A stretch of 64,000 bases of DNA from Labrys sp. WJW. Lineage in GTDB: Bacteria; Pseudomonadota; Alphaproteobacteria; Rhizobiales; Labraceae. How positions within the stretch are numbered: the stretch's first letter is position 1; every line of letters starts with the position of its first letter. Shown piece by piece: positions 1 through 8,505 of this stretch. The stretch spans positions 208,229 to 272,228 of the forward strand of contig NZ_LYXZ01000056.1 of assembly GCF_001676615.1 (NCBI RefSeq), written 5' to 3'. A model generated the notes under the pieces. It ran no database searches. It saw only the letters and a program-made list of their open reading frames with translations, and was not told the origin of the DNA. Position numbers and translations under genes: made by a program.

Positions 1-263
1 GGACTGCCAGGTCATGTAAAAAGATCGAAATGTCCTTTCAAAATTAGATAAATGACCTTCTTTGCCTTGCATCAGCTATATATCTCGCTCTGTTGCCCAA
101 ATAGAATGATGCCATCCTTCCGAAGCTCGACGATACGGGCGAGAAGGGCGGAAGGGTTGTGAACGTGGACAGGCCTGCTTTTGGTAAGGCCTACAATCAT
201 CGTCCAGCCACTCTGCGCTTTGCCGCTTCGATGGTGTAGAAGCACAGCCCTGGGGAGGGGACT
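1..263. other. Left-edge intergenic region
   Basis: No convincing gene is seen. The first 110 bases are AT-rich compared with the rest of the window and could hold a promoter for the exporter that follows. A purine-rich ribosome site (GGGGAGGGG, about 252-260) precedes the TTG start at 264. Short open frames here lack any recognisable domain and overlap the exporter in other frames. Confidence 0.5.
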
Positions 264-1145
264 TTGCAGGACAATTCAAGCAGCGCGGCAGCAGGGGCCG
301 CCCCATCGACGTCGCAGACAGGCCTGGCCCTGCTCATGCTCACATGTTCGATGGTTTCGGTGCAGCTCGGCGCAGCCCTGGCTCATCCCACCATGGCTGA
401 ATATGGCCCCTTCGCCACCACTTGGGGCCGGCTGGCCTGGGCCGCGATCATCCTGGGCATCATCGTTCGCCCCGACATCCGCCGCTATCACCGGCGTGAA
501 ATTCTGGTCGCCCTGGCGCTGGGAGCGACCATCGCCATGATGACGCTCTTTTTCTTCGTGGCGATCACCCGCGTGCCGCTGGGTCTGGTGGTTGCCATCG
601 AGTTCCTGGGACCGCTGGGCGTCGCCGCTCTCGGCTTTGCCCGCAGCTGGCGCCTGATCTGGCTGGTGTTGGCCTTTGCCGGCGTGCTCTTGCTGGTGCG
701 AAACCAGGCTGGCTGGAGCGTCGACATGCTCGGCTTCCTGTTCGCGATTGCCGCGGGGACCGGCTGGGCTGCCTACATCTTGTTGAGCAAGCGCATCGGC
801 AAAGTGTTCAAGGGACTGGAGGGGCTGGCGATCTCCTTCGCGGCGGCCGCGCTGATATCGACGCCTTTCGGCCTGTACGAAACCGGCTTCACGCTTCCCG
901 GCGGCCTTGCCGCGCAGACGATCGGCTTGGCCGTGCTGACGCCGCTGCTGCCCTATGCCCTCGAAATGATGGCGCTGCGGCGCCTGTCCTCGGCCACCTT
1001 CGGGATCTTGATGAGCGCGGAGCCCGGTATCGGTGCGCTGGCCGGCTATCTTGTCCTCAATGAGCCGCTCAGCCCGCAGCAGATCGGCGGCATCGCACTC
1101 GTGATGATCGCCAGCGCGGGTGCCGTCATCAGCGCGCGGGAGTAG
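264..1145 (+). CDS. rhtA: RhtA-like EamA/DMT family inner-membrane exporter
   Basis: A 293-residue polytopic membrane protein with about ten predicted transmembrane segments, arranged as the two five-helix repeats of the EamA drug/metabolite transporter fold. The stretch TRVPLGLVVAIEFLGPLG near residues 105-122 closely resembles the RhtA threonine/homoserine exporter subfamily, and the length matches it (about 295 residues). Its likely role is efflux of amino acids or related small metabolites across the inner membrane; the substrate is inferred from family resemblance only. The start is a TTG placed 3 to 4 bases after a strong GGGGAGGGG ribosome site; no better ATG lies in frame. It is monocistronic and converges on the ABC importer operon, with a large palindrome between them. 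Confidence 0.85.
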   Translation: MQDNSSSAAAGAAPSTSQTGLALLMLTCSMVSVQLGAALAHPTMAEYGPFATTWGRLAWAAIILGIIVRPDIRRYHRREILVALALGATIAMMTLFFFVAITRVPLGLVVAIEFLGPLGVAALGFARSWRLIWLVLAFAGVLLLVRNQAGWSVDMLGFLFAIAAGTGWAAYILLSKRIGKVFKGLEGLAISFAAAALISTPFGLYETGFTLPGGLAAQTIGLAVLTPLLPYALEMMALRRLSSATFGILMSAEPGIGALAGYLVLNEPLSPQQIGGIALVMIASAGAVISARE

Positions 1146-1190
1146 GGGACGGCAATCACACCGCCAGCATAAAGCTTGAATAACCGACTC

Positions 1191-1278
1191 CGTCATTGCG
1201 AGCGAAGCGAAGCAATCCAGGAGCCATAAACTCTGTGTCTTCAAGCCCCTGGATTGCTTCGCTTCGCTCGCAATGACG
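1191..1278. repeat. Palindromic intergenic repeat, possible bidirectional terminator
   Basis: Perfect 31-base inverted arms at 1191-1221 and 1248-1278 with a 26-base loop. The arm begins CGTCATTGCGAGCGAAGCGA. This unit is a familiar dispersed palindrome in Bradyrhizobium-like and other Hyphomicrobiales genomes. It lies between the convergent stops of the exporter (1145) and the ABC ATPase (1287), so it could end transcription from both sides, although neither side has a strong U-tract. Confidence 0.85.
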
Positions 1279-1286
1279 ATGAGCCT

Positions 1287-2081
1287 TTACGTACCCTGGT
1301 GCAGGCCGGCGAAGCGCGCGAGGAAGGCGCGCAGCCGCTCATTCGGCTGCTCGCCGAACACCAGCGCGGGCGGTGCGTCGATCATGATCTTGCCTTGATC
1401 TGTAAACACCACGCGGTCGGCCACTTCACGCGCGAAGGCCATTTCATGGGTCACCAGGATCATGGTGCGTCCCTCGGTCGCCAACTCGCGCACGACGCCG
1501 AGGACCTCGCCGACGAGTTCGGGATCGAGGGCGGAAGTGATCTCGTCGAGCAGCAGCACCTTGGGCTCCATCGCCACCGCGCGCGCGATGCCGACGCGCT
1601 GCTGCTGCCCGCCGGAGAGCTGTCCCGGCATCGCATCGATCTTCGCCGACAAGCCGACGCGGCCGAGCCATCTCTCGGCAATGCTCCGGGCTTCGGCCTT
1701 GCTCTTGCCGCGCGACTTGACCAGGCCCAGCATAATGTTCTGCGCTGCCGTCAGATGCGGAAACAGGTTGAACTGCTGGAACACCATGGCGGCGTCGACG
1801 CGAATATGGGCGAGTTCGCGTTCGCTGCGCCGCCGCCGCTTGCCATTGGCCTCGCTGAAGCCGACCTCGACCCCGTCGATGCGGACGGATCCCCCGTCAT
1901 ATTCTTCCAGGAAGTTGATGCAACGCAGCAGGGTTGTCTTGCCGCTGCCGGACGGGCCGATGATGGCGATGACCTGGCCTTTCTCGACCGAGAGGTCGAC
2001 GCCTTTCAGGACCTGCAGGGTCCCGAAAGACTTGGTGAGATTGGCAATCTCGATCACCGGCTGGGGTGCGGCGTTGGACAT
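1287..2081 (-). CDS. Polar amino-acid ABC importer, ATP-binding subunit
   Basis: A 264-residue ABC ATPase of the GlnQ/HisP type that powers uptake of a polar amino acid. It has Walker A (GPSGSGKT, near residue 40), Q-loop, signature LSGGQQQR, Walker B with VLLLDEITSALDPE, and a switch His in LVTHEM. The open frame extends far upstream through the permease gene, but homology begins at MSNAAPQPVIEIANL, so ATG at 2081 is chosen. It is the last gene of a four-gene minus-strand operon (binding protein, permease, permease, ATPase) and starts 14 bases after the permease stop. Substrate cannot be read from the sequence. Confidence 0.93.
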   Translation of the reverse strand: MSNAAPQPVIEIANLTKSFGTLQVLKGVDLSVEKGQVIAIIGPSGSGKTTLLRCINFLEEYDGGSVRIDGVEVGFSEANGKRRRRSERELAHIRVDAAMVFQQFNLFPHLTAAQNIMLGLVKSRGKSKAEARSIAERWLGRVGLSAKIDAMPGQLSGGQQQRVGIARAVAMEPKVLLLDEITSALDPELVGEVLGVVRELATEGRTMILVTHEMAFAREVADRVVFTDQGKIMIDAPPALVFGEQPNERLRAFLARFAGLHQGT

Positions 2082-2095
2082 GGCGGTTCTTCCGA

Positions 2096-2731
2096 TCAGA
2101 CGAAGCGCTTTTCGAGCCTGCGGCTCAGGGCGGAGAGCGGGAAGTTGATGGCGAAATACAGCAGGGCACCCAGCACATAGAGCGGCAGGGCGACATGGGT
2201 GCGGCCGATCACCTGCTGCAGCGAGAGCAGAAGGTCGACGATGCCGAGCAGGGATACCAAAGACGAGCCCTTCACCGTGTCGACCACGCTGTTGATGAAG
2301 GGCGGCAGGAAGCGCCGGACGGCCTGTGGCGCGAGGACGTAGACGAAGCGATCGAAGAGGCCGAGGCCGATCGACTGGGCTGCTTCCGTCTGTCCCTTCG
2401 GAATGGCTTGGAACGCACCGCGCGTGATCTCGATGATCTGCGCCGATTTGAAGGCGGTGAGCGCCACGATCGCGGCCAGCAGGCTGGGAAGATTGATGCG
2501 CAATGCCGGCAGGCCATAATAGATGAAATAGAGCAGGACCAGGATCGGCACGCCGCGGACGAAATCGGCATAGAGCCGGATCGGCAGTCGTGCCCAGGCC
2601 GGTCCAAAGACCAGCGCACAGCCGAGCGGTATGCCGATCAGCAGGGAAATCACGACCACGGCCGCGGAGACGAAGAGCGTGGTCCACAGGCCGCCGAGCA
2701 GGAAGGGGAGCGTTTCGAGAATCATGGACAT
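2096..2731 (-). CDS. Polar amino-acid ABC importer, permease (second)
   Basis: An inner-membrane permease of the HisM/GlnP type, 211 residues with about five transmembrane helices. The cytoplasmic loop contains the EAA-like segment around IPKGQTEAAQSIGL, which couples the permease to the ATPase. Upstream in-frame ATG at 2752 would overlap the previous gene; ATG at 2731 (MSMILETLPF) falls just after its stop, and ATG at 2725 is also possible. No start has a decisive ribosome site, so translation is probably coupled. It most likely forms a heterodimer with the other permease of the operon. Confidence 0.88.
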   Translation of the reverse strand: MSMILETLPFLLGGLWTTLFVSAAVVVISLLIGIPLGCALVFGPAWARLPIRLYADFVRGVPILVLLYFIYYGLPALRINLPSLLAAIVALTAFKSAQIIEITRGAFQAIPKGQTEAAQSIGLGLFDRFVYVLAPQAVRRFLPPFINSVVDTVKGSSLVSLLGIVDLLLSLQQVIGRTHVALPLYVLGALLYFAINFPLSALSRRLEKRFV

Positions 2732-2735
2732 GGCA

Positions 2736-3404
2736 TCACCGGCTGATGGCATAGCGCCGCTCGGCCAGCCTCAGCAGCAGCAGGATGGCGTAGCTGGTCA
2801 CCAGATAGATCGGCGTCGCGAGTAGATAGACTTCGACGGTGCGGAAGGTCTGTGTCTCGATCCAGCGCATGCCGTAGGCGAGTTCGGGCACGGCGATGGC
2901 GGAGGCGATCGAGGTGTCCTTGAACAAGGAGACATAGGTGTTCGAGAGCGAGGGCAGGGCGATGCGTAGCGCCGTCGGCAGGCGGATGTGCCAGAGCACG
3001 CCGAAAGGTGTCAGGCCGATGCTCTTGCCCGCTTCGATCAGGCCCTTTGGCACGGCCTCCAGGCCCGCCCGCAAGACTTCGACGAGATAGGCGCCGGAAT
3101 AGACGGCAAGCGTGGCCACGAAGGAGGTCGTTGCGCCATATTGCAGGTCGATGGCGCTGGGGATGCCGTAAAAGACCAGATAGACCAGCAGCAGCAGCGG
3201 CACGTTGCGGATGAATTCGACATAGAAGCGGATCAAGGGGCGGGCCCAGCGGGGCCCGTCGAGCTGGACCAAGGCGAGGACCAGTCCGATGAGCATGCCG
3301 ATCGCAATGGTCGCGGCCGCCAGTTCGACGCTCAACAGCAGCCCCTCGAAGAGCTTGGCTGAATAGCGCCAGACGATGGCGAAGTTGAAGTGATAGTTCA
3401 TCAT
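2736..3404 (-). CDS. Polar amino-acid ABC importer, permease (first)
   Basis: A 222-residue HisQ/GlnP-type permease with about five transmembrane helices and the EAA loop VPKGLIEAGKSIGLTPFG near the middle. It pairs with the downstream permease and the ATPase. The gene begins with two adjacent ATG codons (MMNYHFNFA), so the start is uncertain by one residue. It is separated from the binding-protein gene by about 105 bases containing a perfect inverted repeat, a layout that commonly lets the binding protein be made in excess over the membrane parts. Confidence 0.9.
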   Translation of the reverse strand: MMNYHFNFAIVWRYSAKLFEGLLLSVELAAATIAIGMLIGLVLALVQLDGPRWARPLIRFYVEFIRNVPLLLLVYLVFYGIPSAIDLQYGATTSFVATLAVYSGAYLVEVLRAGLEAVPKGLIEAGKSIGLTPFGVLWHIRLPTALRIALPSLSNTYVSLFKDTSIASAIAVPELAYGMRWIETQTFRTVEVYLLATPIYLVTSYAILLLLRLAERRYAISR

Positions 3405-3440
3405 GCCGGAGGTCCAGCCATCGTGCGCAATGGAGTCCCC

Positions 3441-3482
3441 GCATCGCCGGTCGGATTCGATACCAAGCCGTACCGGCGATGC
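3441..3482 (-). promoter_or_regulatory. Intercistronic stem-loop between binding protein and permease
   Basis: Perfect 11-base arms GCATCGCCGGT (3441-3451) and ACCGGCGATGC (3472-3482) with a 20-base loop. On the transcribed (minus) strand it lies after the binding-protein stop and before the permease start. No U-tract follows, so it reads better as a partial terminator or mRNA 3'-end protecting hairpin than as a full terminator. Confidence 0.6.
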
Positions 3483-3510
3483 TATTGGGAGTTTGCAGGA
3501 ATATCGGAAC

Positions 3511-4383
3511 CTAGAAGGTCGGCAGGCCGGGTTTGCGGGCCGGCGGCGTCAGGCCGAAATAGTCGCGCAGCGCCGCATCATAGATCTCGTTCTGGTGGCC
3601 ATGGATCGCCACGCCGAAGGTCGTGTTGACGAAATGAAGCCAGTCCGGGTCGCCCTGGCGAACAGCGGCACCGTAGAGCATGGCGTTCCAGGATTTGCCG
3701 GCATCGAAATATTTGTCGGGATGCCGCTTGGCGAGCCACCAGACGTTGGACAGATCGACGGCGGCGGCGTCCACGCGCTTGGAATCCAGGGCGAGCACGA
3801 CATTGGGCTGGCTGTCGAGCTGCATTACCGTCGCCTCGGGCAGCACCTTCTTGACCGTTTCCTCCGCATCGACGTTCTGCAGGATGGAAATGCGTGCGGA
3901 GGAGCCGGCCTTGAGGAGGTCGTCGAAGGTCTTCTTGTCGCTGTCGGGGCGCGTCAGCAAGGCGACGCCCTCGACGTAATAGGGGCGCGAATAGGCGACG
4001 AGCTGGGCCCGGGCGGGTGAGATCGTCATGAACTGGATGACGACGTCGACCTTGCCGGTGTTGATGTTGGGCACGCGCTGGGCGGCATCTTGCCGCACGA
4101 ATTCGATTTTGCTCGCGTCATCGAACAGGCCCTTGGCGAGGATCTTCGCCATGGCGATGTCCATCCCGGTGAGCTCGCCCTTCTCGTCTTCGAAATGCCA
4201 GGGCGCATTGGTCGAGCCGGTACCGACGATCAGGTGGCCGCGATCGAGTATGGTGCGGAGCAGGCTGTCGGATGAGGCCTGTGCTGCTGCCTGCCGGGCG
4301 GAGCCGACGACGCTTGCCAGGGCCAAGCCGCCGAGCAGGCCGCCCTTGACCAGATTCCGTCTGGTTTCGGCGAAGTCTTCCAT
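3511..4383 (-). CDS. Polar amino-acid ABC importer, periplasmic binding protein
   Basis: A 290-residue family 3 solute-binding protein. The N-terminus carries a twin-arginine-like sequence (TRRNLVKGG, about residues 7-15), a hydrophobic segment and an AAAQA cleavage region near residue 35, so export to the periplasm is expected, possibly by Tat. The body shows typical family 3 features: LRTILDRGHLIVGT, FEDEKGELTGMDIAMAKILA and DVVIQFMTISPARA. It is the first gene of the operon, as is usual, and has a GGGGAG ribosome site upstream of ATG. It delivers its ligand to the two permeases downstream. The ligand is not identifiable. Confidence 0.9.
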   Translation of the reverse strand: MEDFAETRRNLVKGGLLGGLALASVVGSARQAAAQASSDSLLRTILDRGHLIVGTGSTNAPWHFEDEKGELTGMDIAMAKILAKGLFDDASKIEFVRQDAAQRVPNINTGKVDVVIQFMTISPARAQLVAYSRPYYVEGVALLTRPDSDKKTFDDLLKAGSSARISILQNVDAEETVKKVLPEATVMQLDSQPNVVLALDSKRVDAAAVDLSNVWWLAKRHPDKYFDAGKSWNAMLYGAAVRQGDPDWLHFVNTTFGVAIHGHQNEIYDAALRDYFGLTPPARKPGLPTF

Positions 4384-4445
4384 AGTGCTGTACTCCCCGT
4401 TGTTTGGATGTGATATTTCATTATTATGTTATAATAGGCATAGTT

Positions 4446-4474
4446 ATGGTATTAATGCTCTCCGGGGGTGTCAA
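4446..4474 (-). promoter_or_regulatory. Putative sigma-70 type promoter for the amino-acid importer
   Basis: On the minus strand there is a perfect -35 TTGACA (4474-4469), a 17-base spacer and a -10 TACCAT (4451-4446). The start site would lie near 4438, giving a leader of about 55 bases before the binding-protein ATG at 4383. The leader is notably AT-rich. This is a consensus match only. Confidence 0.5.
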
Positions 4475-4530
4475 GATGGATGTCGGTCGGCGGCTGTGGC
4501 TCTCCGGTTTCGGCGGAAGGACAAACGGCA

Positions 4531-4562
4531 CGAAAAAGCCCTGCACCGCGGAGGTGCAGGGC
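4531..4562 (-). terminator. Rho-independent terminator of the beta-lactamase gene
   Basis: A perfect 10-base stem (GCCCTGCACC 4538-4547 with GGTGCAGGGC 4553-4562) and a 5-base loop. Read on the minus strand, the stem is followed directly by TTTTTCG. It stands about 35 bases after the beta-lactamase stop codon, which fits an intrinsic terminator for that gene. Confidence 0.85.
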
Positions 4563-4596
4563 GTTGTCGAGCTGTCGCAGGAATGACGAGTGCGTC

Positions 4597-5796
4597 TCAG
4601 GGCTTGGACGCCGACCTTTTCTGGCCGTCGAGTGCGCTCAGGATCTGCCAGGCCGCCTTGATCCGATCCGGAATGGGATAGTTCTTGTTGGCCAGGATCG
4701 CGATGCCGATGCCCCTGGCCGGCACATAGGCGACATAACCTCCAAAGCCGTTGGTGGAGCCGGTCTTGTTGAACAGCATGTCACGCCGAGCCGGCTGTGG
4801 CGGCATGAGCTTGTGCGCCTCATGCGGTTCGAAAGCCATCTTGGCCGAGTTTCCGGCGAGCAGGCGCTCGAGCGTGGTTGGATAAGTGTACATCTCCCAT
4901 CCGAGCCCCTGCTGCATCACGCCTACCTTGTAGTAGCCGACATGCGTGGCGGCGATAGCGCGCCGGAGCGTTTCATCCAGCCGGGACCCATTGATATTGG
5001 CCTCGACGAAGCGGATGAGGTCGGTCGCCGTCGTCTTGATGCCATAGGCCTCGGCATCCATGGGGCCTGGCGACACCCGGATGGGCCTGCCATCCTTGGT
5101 AATGCCCCAGGCATAGTCGGCCATCCGCTCCTGCGGTACCCTGACATAGGTGTTGGAGAGGCCGAGCAGGGGCAGCAACTCCGTCTGCATGAGATCGTCG
5201 AAGGGTTTTCCCATCGCCCCTGCGGCGAGGTAGCCGAACAGGCCGATGCTCGGATTGGAATAGAGCCTGTGGGTGCCGGGCGGGAAGGCCGGGTGCCATG
5301 CCTTGTAATAGGCGATCATCCTGGCATCGTCAGTGACCTCGTCCGGGAACTGCAAGGGCAGGCCGCCGGCCGTATAAGTCGCAAGGTCGAGCAGGCTGAC
5401 ATTGTCGAGGTCGCTGCCGGCAAGAGCCGGCAATCTCTGCCCCGCCTTGTCCGACAGGGAGAAGGCGCCACGCGCCACGCCATAGGCTGCGAGGGTAGCC
5501 GTGAAGGTCTTGCTGATCGAGCCCATCTCGAAAAGCGTTGAATCCGTGACCTTCTGTCCGCCTTCCTGCGAGGCAAGGCCATAATTGAAGACGAATTGCT
5601 TGCCGTCGGCGATGACGGCAACGGCCATGCCGGGAATGGCATTGCGTTCCATCAGAGGCTTGATCGTGCCATCGACGACATGCTGGAGGCGATCCTGCCC
5701 AAGGGATGTCTGAGCCCATGCCGACGCGGCGACGAGCATGGACGCCGCAAATGTGGACATGGCGACAAACCGCCCGTGCGACAACGAGAAATTCAT
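4597..5796 (-). CDS. ampC: Class C (AmpC-type) serine beta-lactamase
   Basis: A 399-residue secreted enzyme expected to hydrolyse beta-lactams in the periplasm. It has a Sec-type signal peptide ending near ASAWA (about residue 28). All class C catalytic motifs are present: S93-I-S-K96 (the SxSK nucleophile box, after FEMG), Y179-S-N181, and K344-T-G346. The length and the LYSNPSIGLFGYLA context match AmpC rather than a general penicillin-binding protein. ATG at 5796 is preferred over the one four codons upstream because GGAG stands six bases before it. No ampR regulator is adjacent, so inducible expression is not suggested. It ends at a strong terminator and stands alone. Confidence 0.92.
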   Translation of the reverse strand: MNFSLSHGRFVAMSTFAASMLVAASAWAQTSLGQDRLQHVVDGTIKPLMERNAIPGMAVAVIADGKQFVFNYGLASQEGGQKVTDSTLFEMGSISKTFTATLAAYGVARGAFSLSDKAGQRLPALAGSDLDNVSLLDLATYTAGGLPLQFPDEVTDDARMIAYYKAWHPAFPPGTHRLYSNPSIGLFGYLAAGAMGKPFDDLMQTELLPLLGLSNTYVRVPQERMADYAWGITKDGRPIRVSPGPMDAEAYGIKTTATDLIRFVEANINGSRLDETLRRAIAATHVGYYKVGVMQQGLGWEMYTYPTTLERLLAGNSAKMAFEPHEAHKLMPPQPARRDMLFNKTGSTNGFGGYVAYVPARGIGIAILANKNYPIPDRIKAAWQILSALDGQKRSASKP

Positions 5797-6201
5797 TCCC
5801 AACTCCATTTTCGGGTTGTGTCCCGGAAGAGGCTCGCATCGTCGGCGCTTTCCTGCACCGCCGATCGTCTGCCCGCTGGGACTCCGGATAGGAGCAAATC
5901 AGGCCGGTGCCAAACGATGAATAGTTGGATTGGGCATGAGAAAATCTTGGCCTCAGAGGCGACGTTGCACGTCATCGCGGCCTGAGTGAGCGCTGGATAT
6001 AAGTTTCCCTCTCGGTATTGCGACGAGAGCCGAGGCGTTTCATGCCGCCGAAAATGCCGGGATGAGGCCGATCCGGTAGATGCAAGAGACCACGATTTCA
6101 GTTGCCGCGGATCGCCCAAGGGCGTGCAGGATTCCCGGCGAGTCGTGTCGCCAAATTCGCTGTGGCAGGTTGGTTGGGTAGGAGCGTACGACCGTCTGTC
6201 G
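5797..6201. other. Intergenic region, no gene seen
   Basis: This 405-base stretch separates the start of the beta-lactamase gene from the end of rimO, both on the minus strand. It should hold the beta-lactamase promoter and the rimO transcript end, but no consensus promoter or strong hairpin is recognised. Open frames here have no recognisable domain and run into rimO antisense. Confidence 0.5.
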
Positions 6202-7554
6202 TCAGACCGCGATGCCGTGCAGGTCGTAGGCGTCCGAGCGCTCGATCTTCACGGTGACGATGTCGCCGACCCGCAGCGGGCGACGGCTGGCGACGTAGAC
6301 GGCGCCGTCGATTTCCGGCGCGTCGGCCATGGAGCGGCCCTTGGCGACGGTCGGCCCGGTCTCGTCGATGATGACGGATAGGCGCTTGCCGACCTTGTTC
6401 TTCAGCTTGCGGACCGAGATCTGCTGCTGGGTTTCCATGAAGCGGCGATGGCGCTGCTTTTTCACCTCGTCCGGCACCGGCATCAGGCCAAGATCATTGG
6501 CAGTGGCGCCGGCCACGGGCTCATATTCGAAGCAGCCGACGCGATCGAGCTGGGCTTCGCGCAGCCAGTCGAGCAGCAGTTCGAAATCCTCGTCGGTCTC
6601 GCCGGGGAAGCCGACGATGAAGGTGGAGCGCAGGGTGATGTCGGGGCAGATATCGCGCCATTTATGGATGCGCTCCAACACCTTCTCCTGGTTGCCGGGG
6701 CGGCGCATCGCCTTCAGCACCGTTGGGGAGGCGTGCTGGAAGGGGATGTCGAGATAGGGCAGGATCTTGCGTTCCGCCATCAGCGGAATGACGTCGTCGA
6801 CATGCGGGTAGGGGTAGACATAGTGCATGCGCACCCAGACCCCGAGCTCGCCCAGGGCCTTGGAGAGATCGTAGAACTTGGCCTTCAGGGGCTCGCCCTG
6901 CCAGGGGCTCTCCGCATAGCGGATGTCGACGCCATAGGCCGAGGTGTCCTGGCTGATCACCAGCAATTCCTTGACGCCGGCCTTTACCAGCTTCTCGGCC
7001 TCGCGCATCACGTCGCCGGCCGGGCGGGAGACGAGGTCGCCGCGCAACTTGGGGATGATGCAGAAGCTGCAGCGATTGTTGCAACCCTCTGAAATCTTTA
7101 AATAAGCGTAATGCCGTGGTGTGAGCTTTAGGCCCTGCGGCGGCACCAGATCCGTATAGGGATCATGCGCCGGAGGCGCGGCCTTGTGCACGGCCTCGAC
7201 CACCGTCTCATATTGCTGCGGCCCGGTGACGGCGAAGACGTTGGGAAATTTCTCCAGGATCGGGTCGGGCTCGGCACCCATGCAGCCGGTGACGATCACC
7301 TTGCCGTTCTCGGCCATGGCATCGCCGATGGCACCGAGGGACTCCGCCTTGGCTGAATCGAGGAAGCCGCAGGTGTTGACGATGACGAGGTCGGCGCCCT
7401 TGTGGTTGCGGGTGATGCCATAGCCCTCGGCCCTGAGCTGGGTGAGGATGCGCTCGGAATCGACCAGGGCCTTGGGGCAACCCAGCGAGACATAGGAGAC
7501 CGTCGGGGCCGTCTTGCCCTCGGCCGTCTCTTGCGCTGCTTCGATCACCGCCAT
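6202..7554 (-). CDS. rimO: Ribosomal protein S12 methylthiotransferase RimO
   Basis: A radical-SAM enzyme that adds a methylthio group to the conserved aspartate of ribosomal protein S12. The N-terminal UPF0004 domain carries the auxiliary cluster cysteines C26 (SLGCPK), C62 (VNTCGF) and C91 (VTGCMG). The radical SAM motif is C158-NNR-C162-SF-C165, inside the RimO-like YLKISEGCNNRCSFCIIP. A C-terminal TRAM domain follows. RimO is preferred over MiaB because of the SLGCPK and ISEGCNxxCSFC context and the length (450 residues). An upstream in-frame TTG would add 16 residues, but GGAAAG nine bases before ATG 7554 supports the shorter form. Confidence 0.93.
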   Translation of the reverse strand: MAVIEAAQETAEGKTAPTVSYVSLGCPKALVDSERILTQLRAEGYGITRNHKGADLVIVNTCGFLDSAKAESLGAIGDAMAENGKVIVTGCMGAEPDPILEKFPNVFAVTGPQQYETVVEAVHKAAPPAHDPYTDLVPPQGLKLTPRHYAYLKISEGCNNRCSFCIIPKLRGDLVSRPAGDVMREAEKLVKAGVKELLVISQDTSAYGVDIRYAESPWQGEPLKAKFYDLSKALGELGVWVRMHYVYPYPHVDDVIPLMAERKILPYLDIPFQHASPTVLKAMRRPGNQEKVLERIHKWRDICPDITLRSTFIVGFPGETDEDFELLLDWLREAQLDRVGCFEYEPVAGATANDLGLMPVPDEVKKQRHRRFMETQQQISVRKLKNKVGKRLSVIIDETGPTVAKGRSMADAPEIDGAVYVASRRPLRVGDIVTVKIERSDAYDLHGIAV

Positions 7555-7702
7555 GTCCGCTTTCTTTCCGTCTGTCTCATGAAACGCGTTCCTTTGCGCC
7601 AAGACGGGCCGGAATGCAATTGCGGAGTGAGCATGGCAGGCAACTGAGCCCGGTCTTCAGAGCGACCGGAAGCACCCTGCCTGCAACCAGGGATCGCAGT
7701 TA

Positions 7703-7758
7703 GTCTGACTTTCTCCTTGACAATCGAACCTGCCTCGAAAAATAGTCAGATGTCAGAC
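7703..7758 (+). promoter_or_regulatory. Putative promoter and operator of the GntR/PLP/ABC operon
   Basis: A perfect -35 TTGACA (7717-7722) is followed after about 18 bases by AATAGT (7741-7746), a weak -10. Three copies of a seven-base half-site surround it: GTCTGAC (7703-7709), GTCAGAT (7745-7751) and GTCAGAC (7752-7758). The first and last are exact inverted repeats, and the second pair overlaps and follows the -10. FadR-type regulators often bind TGGTnnnACCA- or GTCnGAC-like dyads, so autoregulation by the GntR protein encoded at 7789 is likely. This is inferred from pattern only. Confidence 0.5.
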
Positions 7759-7788
7759 CAATTTTAAAGCATCATCCGGAAGCCGCAT

Positions 7789-8505
7789 TTGAGCACGCCG
7801 TCTCTCCAGGGACTTGCTCCGCTGCCATCCGCCGACAGGGCGGATGATGTGATGCGAGCGATCGGTACCTTCATCGCCACCTCCGGCGTCAAGCCGGGCG
7901 AGCGTTTGCCAACCGAACGGCAGCTGATGCAGACGCTGGCGGTCGGTCGCTCCACGGTGAGAGAAGTCATCCGCAAGCTGCAGGCTCTGGGCGTGGTCGA
8001 GTCCCGCAAGGGCAGCGGCACCTATCTCAAGCGGGCGTTCTCGGCCGACGCCATCCATATGCCGCTGGTGATCGATGCCACCTTGCTGCGCGACCGTCTG
8101 CTGCAAACGCTGGAAGTTCGGCGTGGGCTCGAAACCGAGGTGAGCGCTCTGGCTGCCCTCAGGGCGACGCCCGGCGATATCGCCGTCATCGAAGCCAAGC
8201 TCGATATCATGGAGGCCGTGCATCTGGAGAAGGGCACCTCCGGCCCCGAGGATCTCGCCTTCCATCTGGCCATCTATGACGCCAGCCATAATCCTTTATT
8301 CGGCCAACTCCTGGAACAGATGCGCGGCGCCTTCGAGAATTTCTTCGAAGAGCCGTTCGACCGTCCGGATTTCGCTCGCCGTTCCTTTCGTTTCCATCGT
8401 GAGCTCTTCGACGCCATCGTCCAGCGCGATCCGCAGACGGCGCGTTTAAAGACGCTCGCCATTCTCGAAATTGTCGAAGAAGACATCAAGGACATGTCCA
8501 AATGA
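7789..8505 (+). CDS. GntR-family regulator, FadR subfamily
   Basis: A 238-residue transcription factor. The winged helix-turn-helix occupies about residues 18-80, with the typical GERLPTERQLMQTLAVGRSTVREVIRKLQALGVVESRKGSGTY pattern split over it. The rest (about 90-230) is an all-helical FCD ligand-binding domain. TTG at 7789 is the start, with CCGGAAG just upstream. Its last codons overlap the next gene (ATGA), so it is co-transcribed with the PLP enzyme and sugar importer and most likely represses them until a pathway metabolite binds. The effector is unknown. Confidence 0.88.
   Translation: MSTPSLQGLAPLPSADRADDVMRAIGTFIATSGVKPGERLPTERQLMQTLAVGRSTVREVIRKLQALGVVESRKGSGTYLKRAFSADAIHMPLVIDATLLRDRLLQTLEVRRGLETEVSALAALRATPGDIAVIEAKLDIMEAVHLEKGTSGPEDLAFHLAIYDASHNPLFGQLLEQMRGAFENFFEEPFDRPDFARRSFRFHRELFDAIVQRDPQTARLKTLAILEIVEEDIKDMSK

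Noticed and set aside
5986..6381. Open frame of 131 codons on the plus strand
   Set aside because: It runs antisense into rimO and has no recognisable domain.
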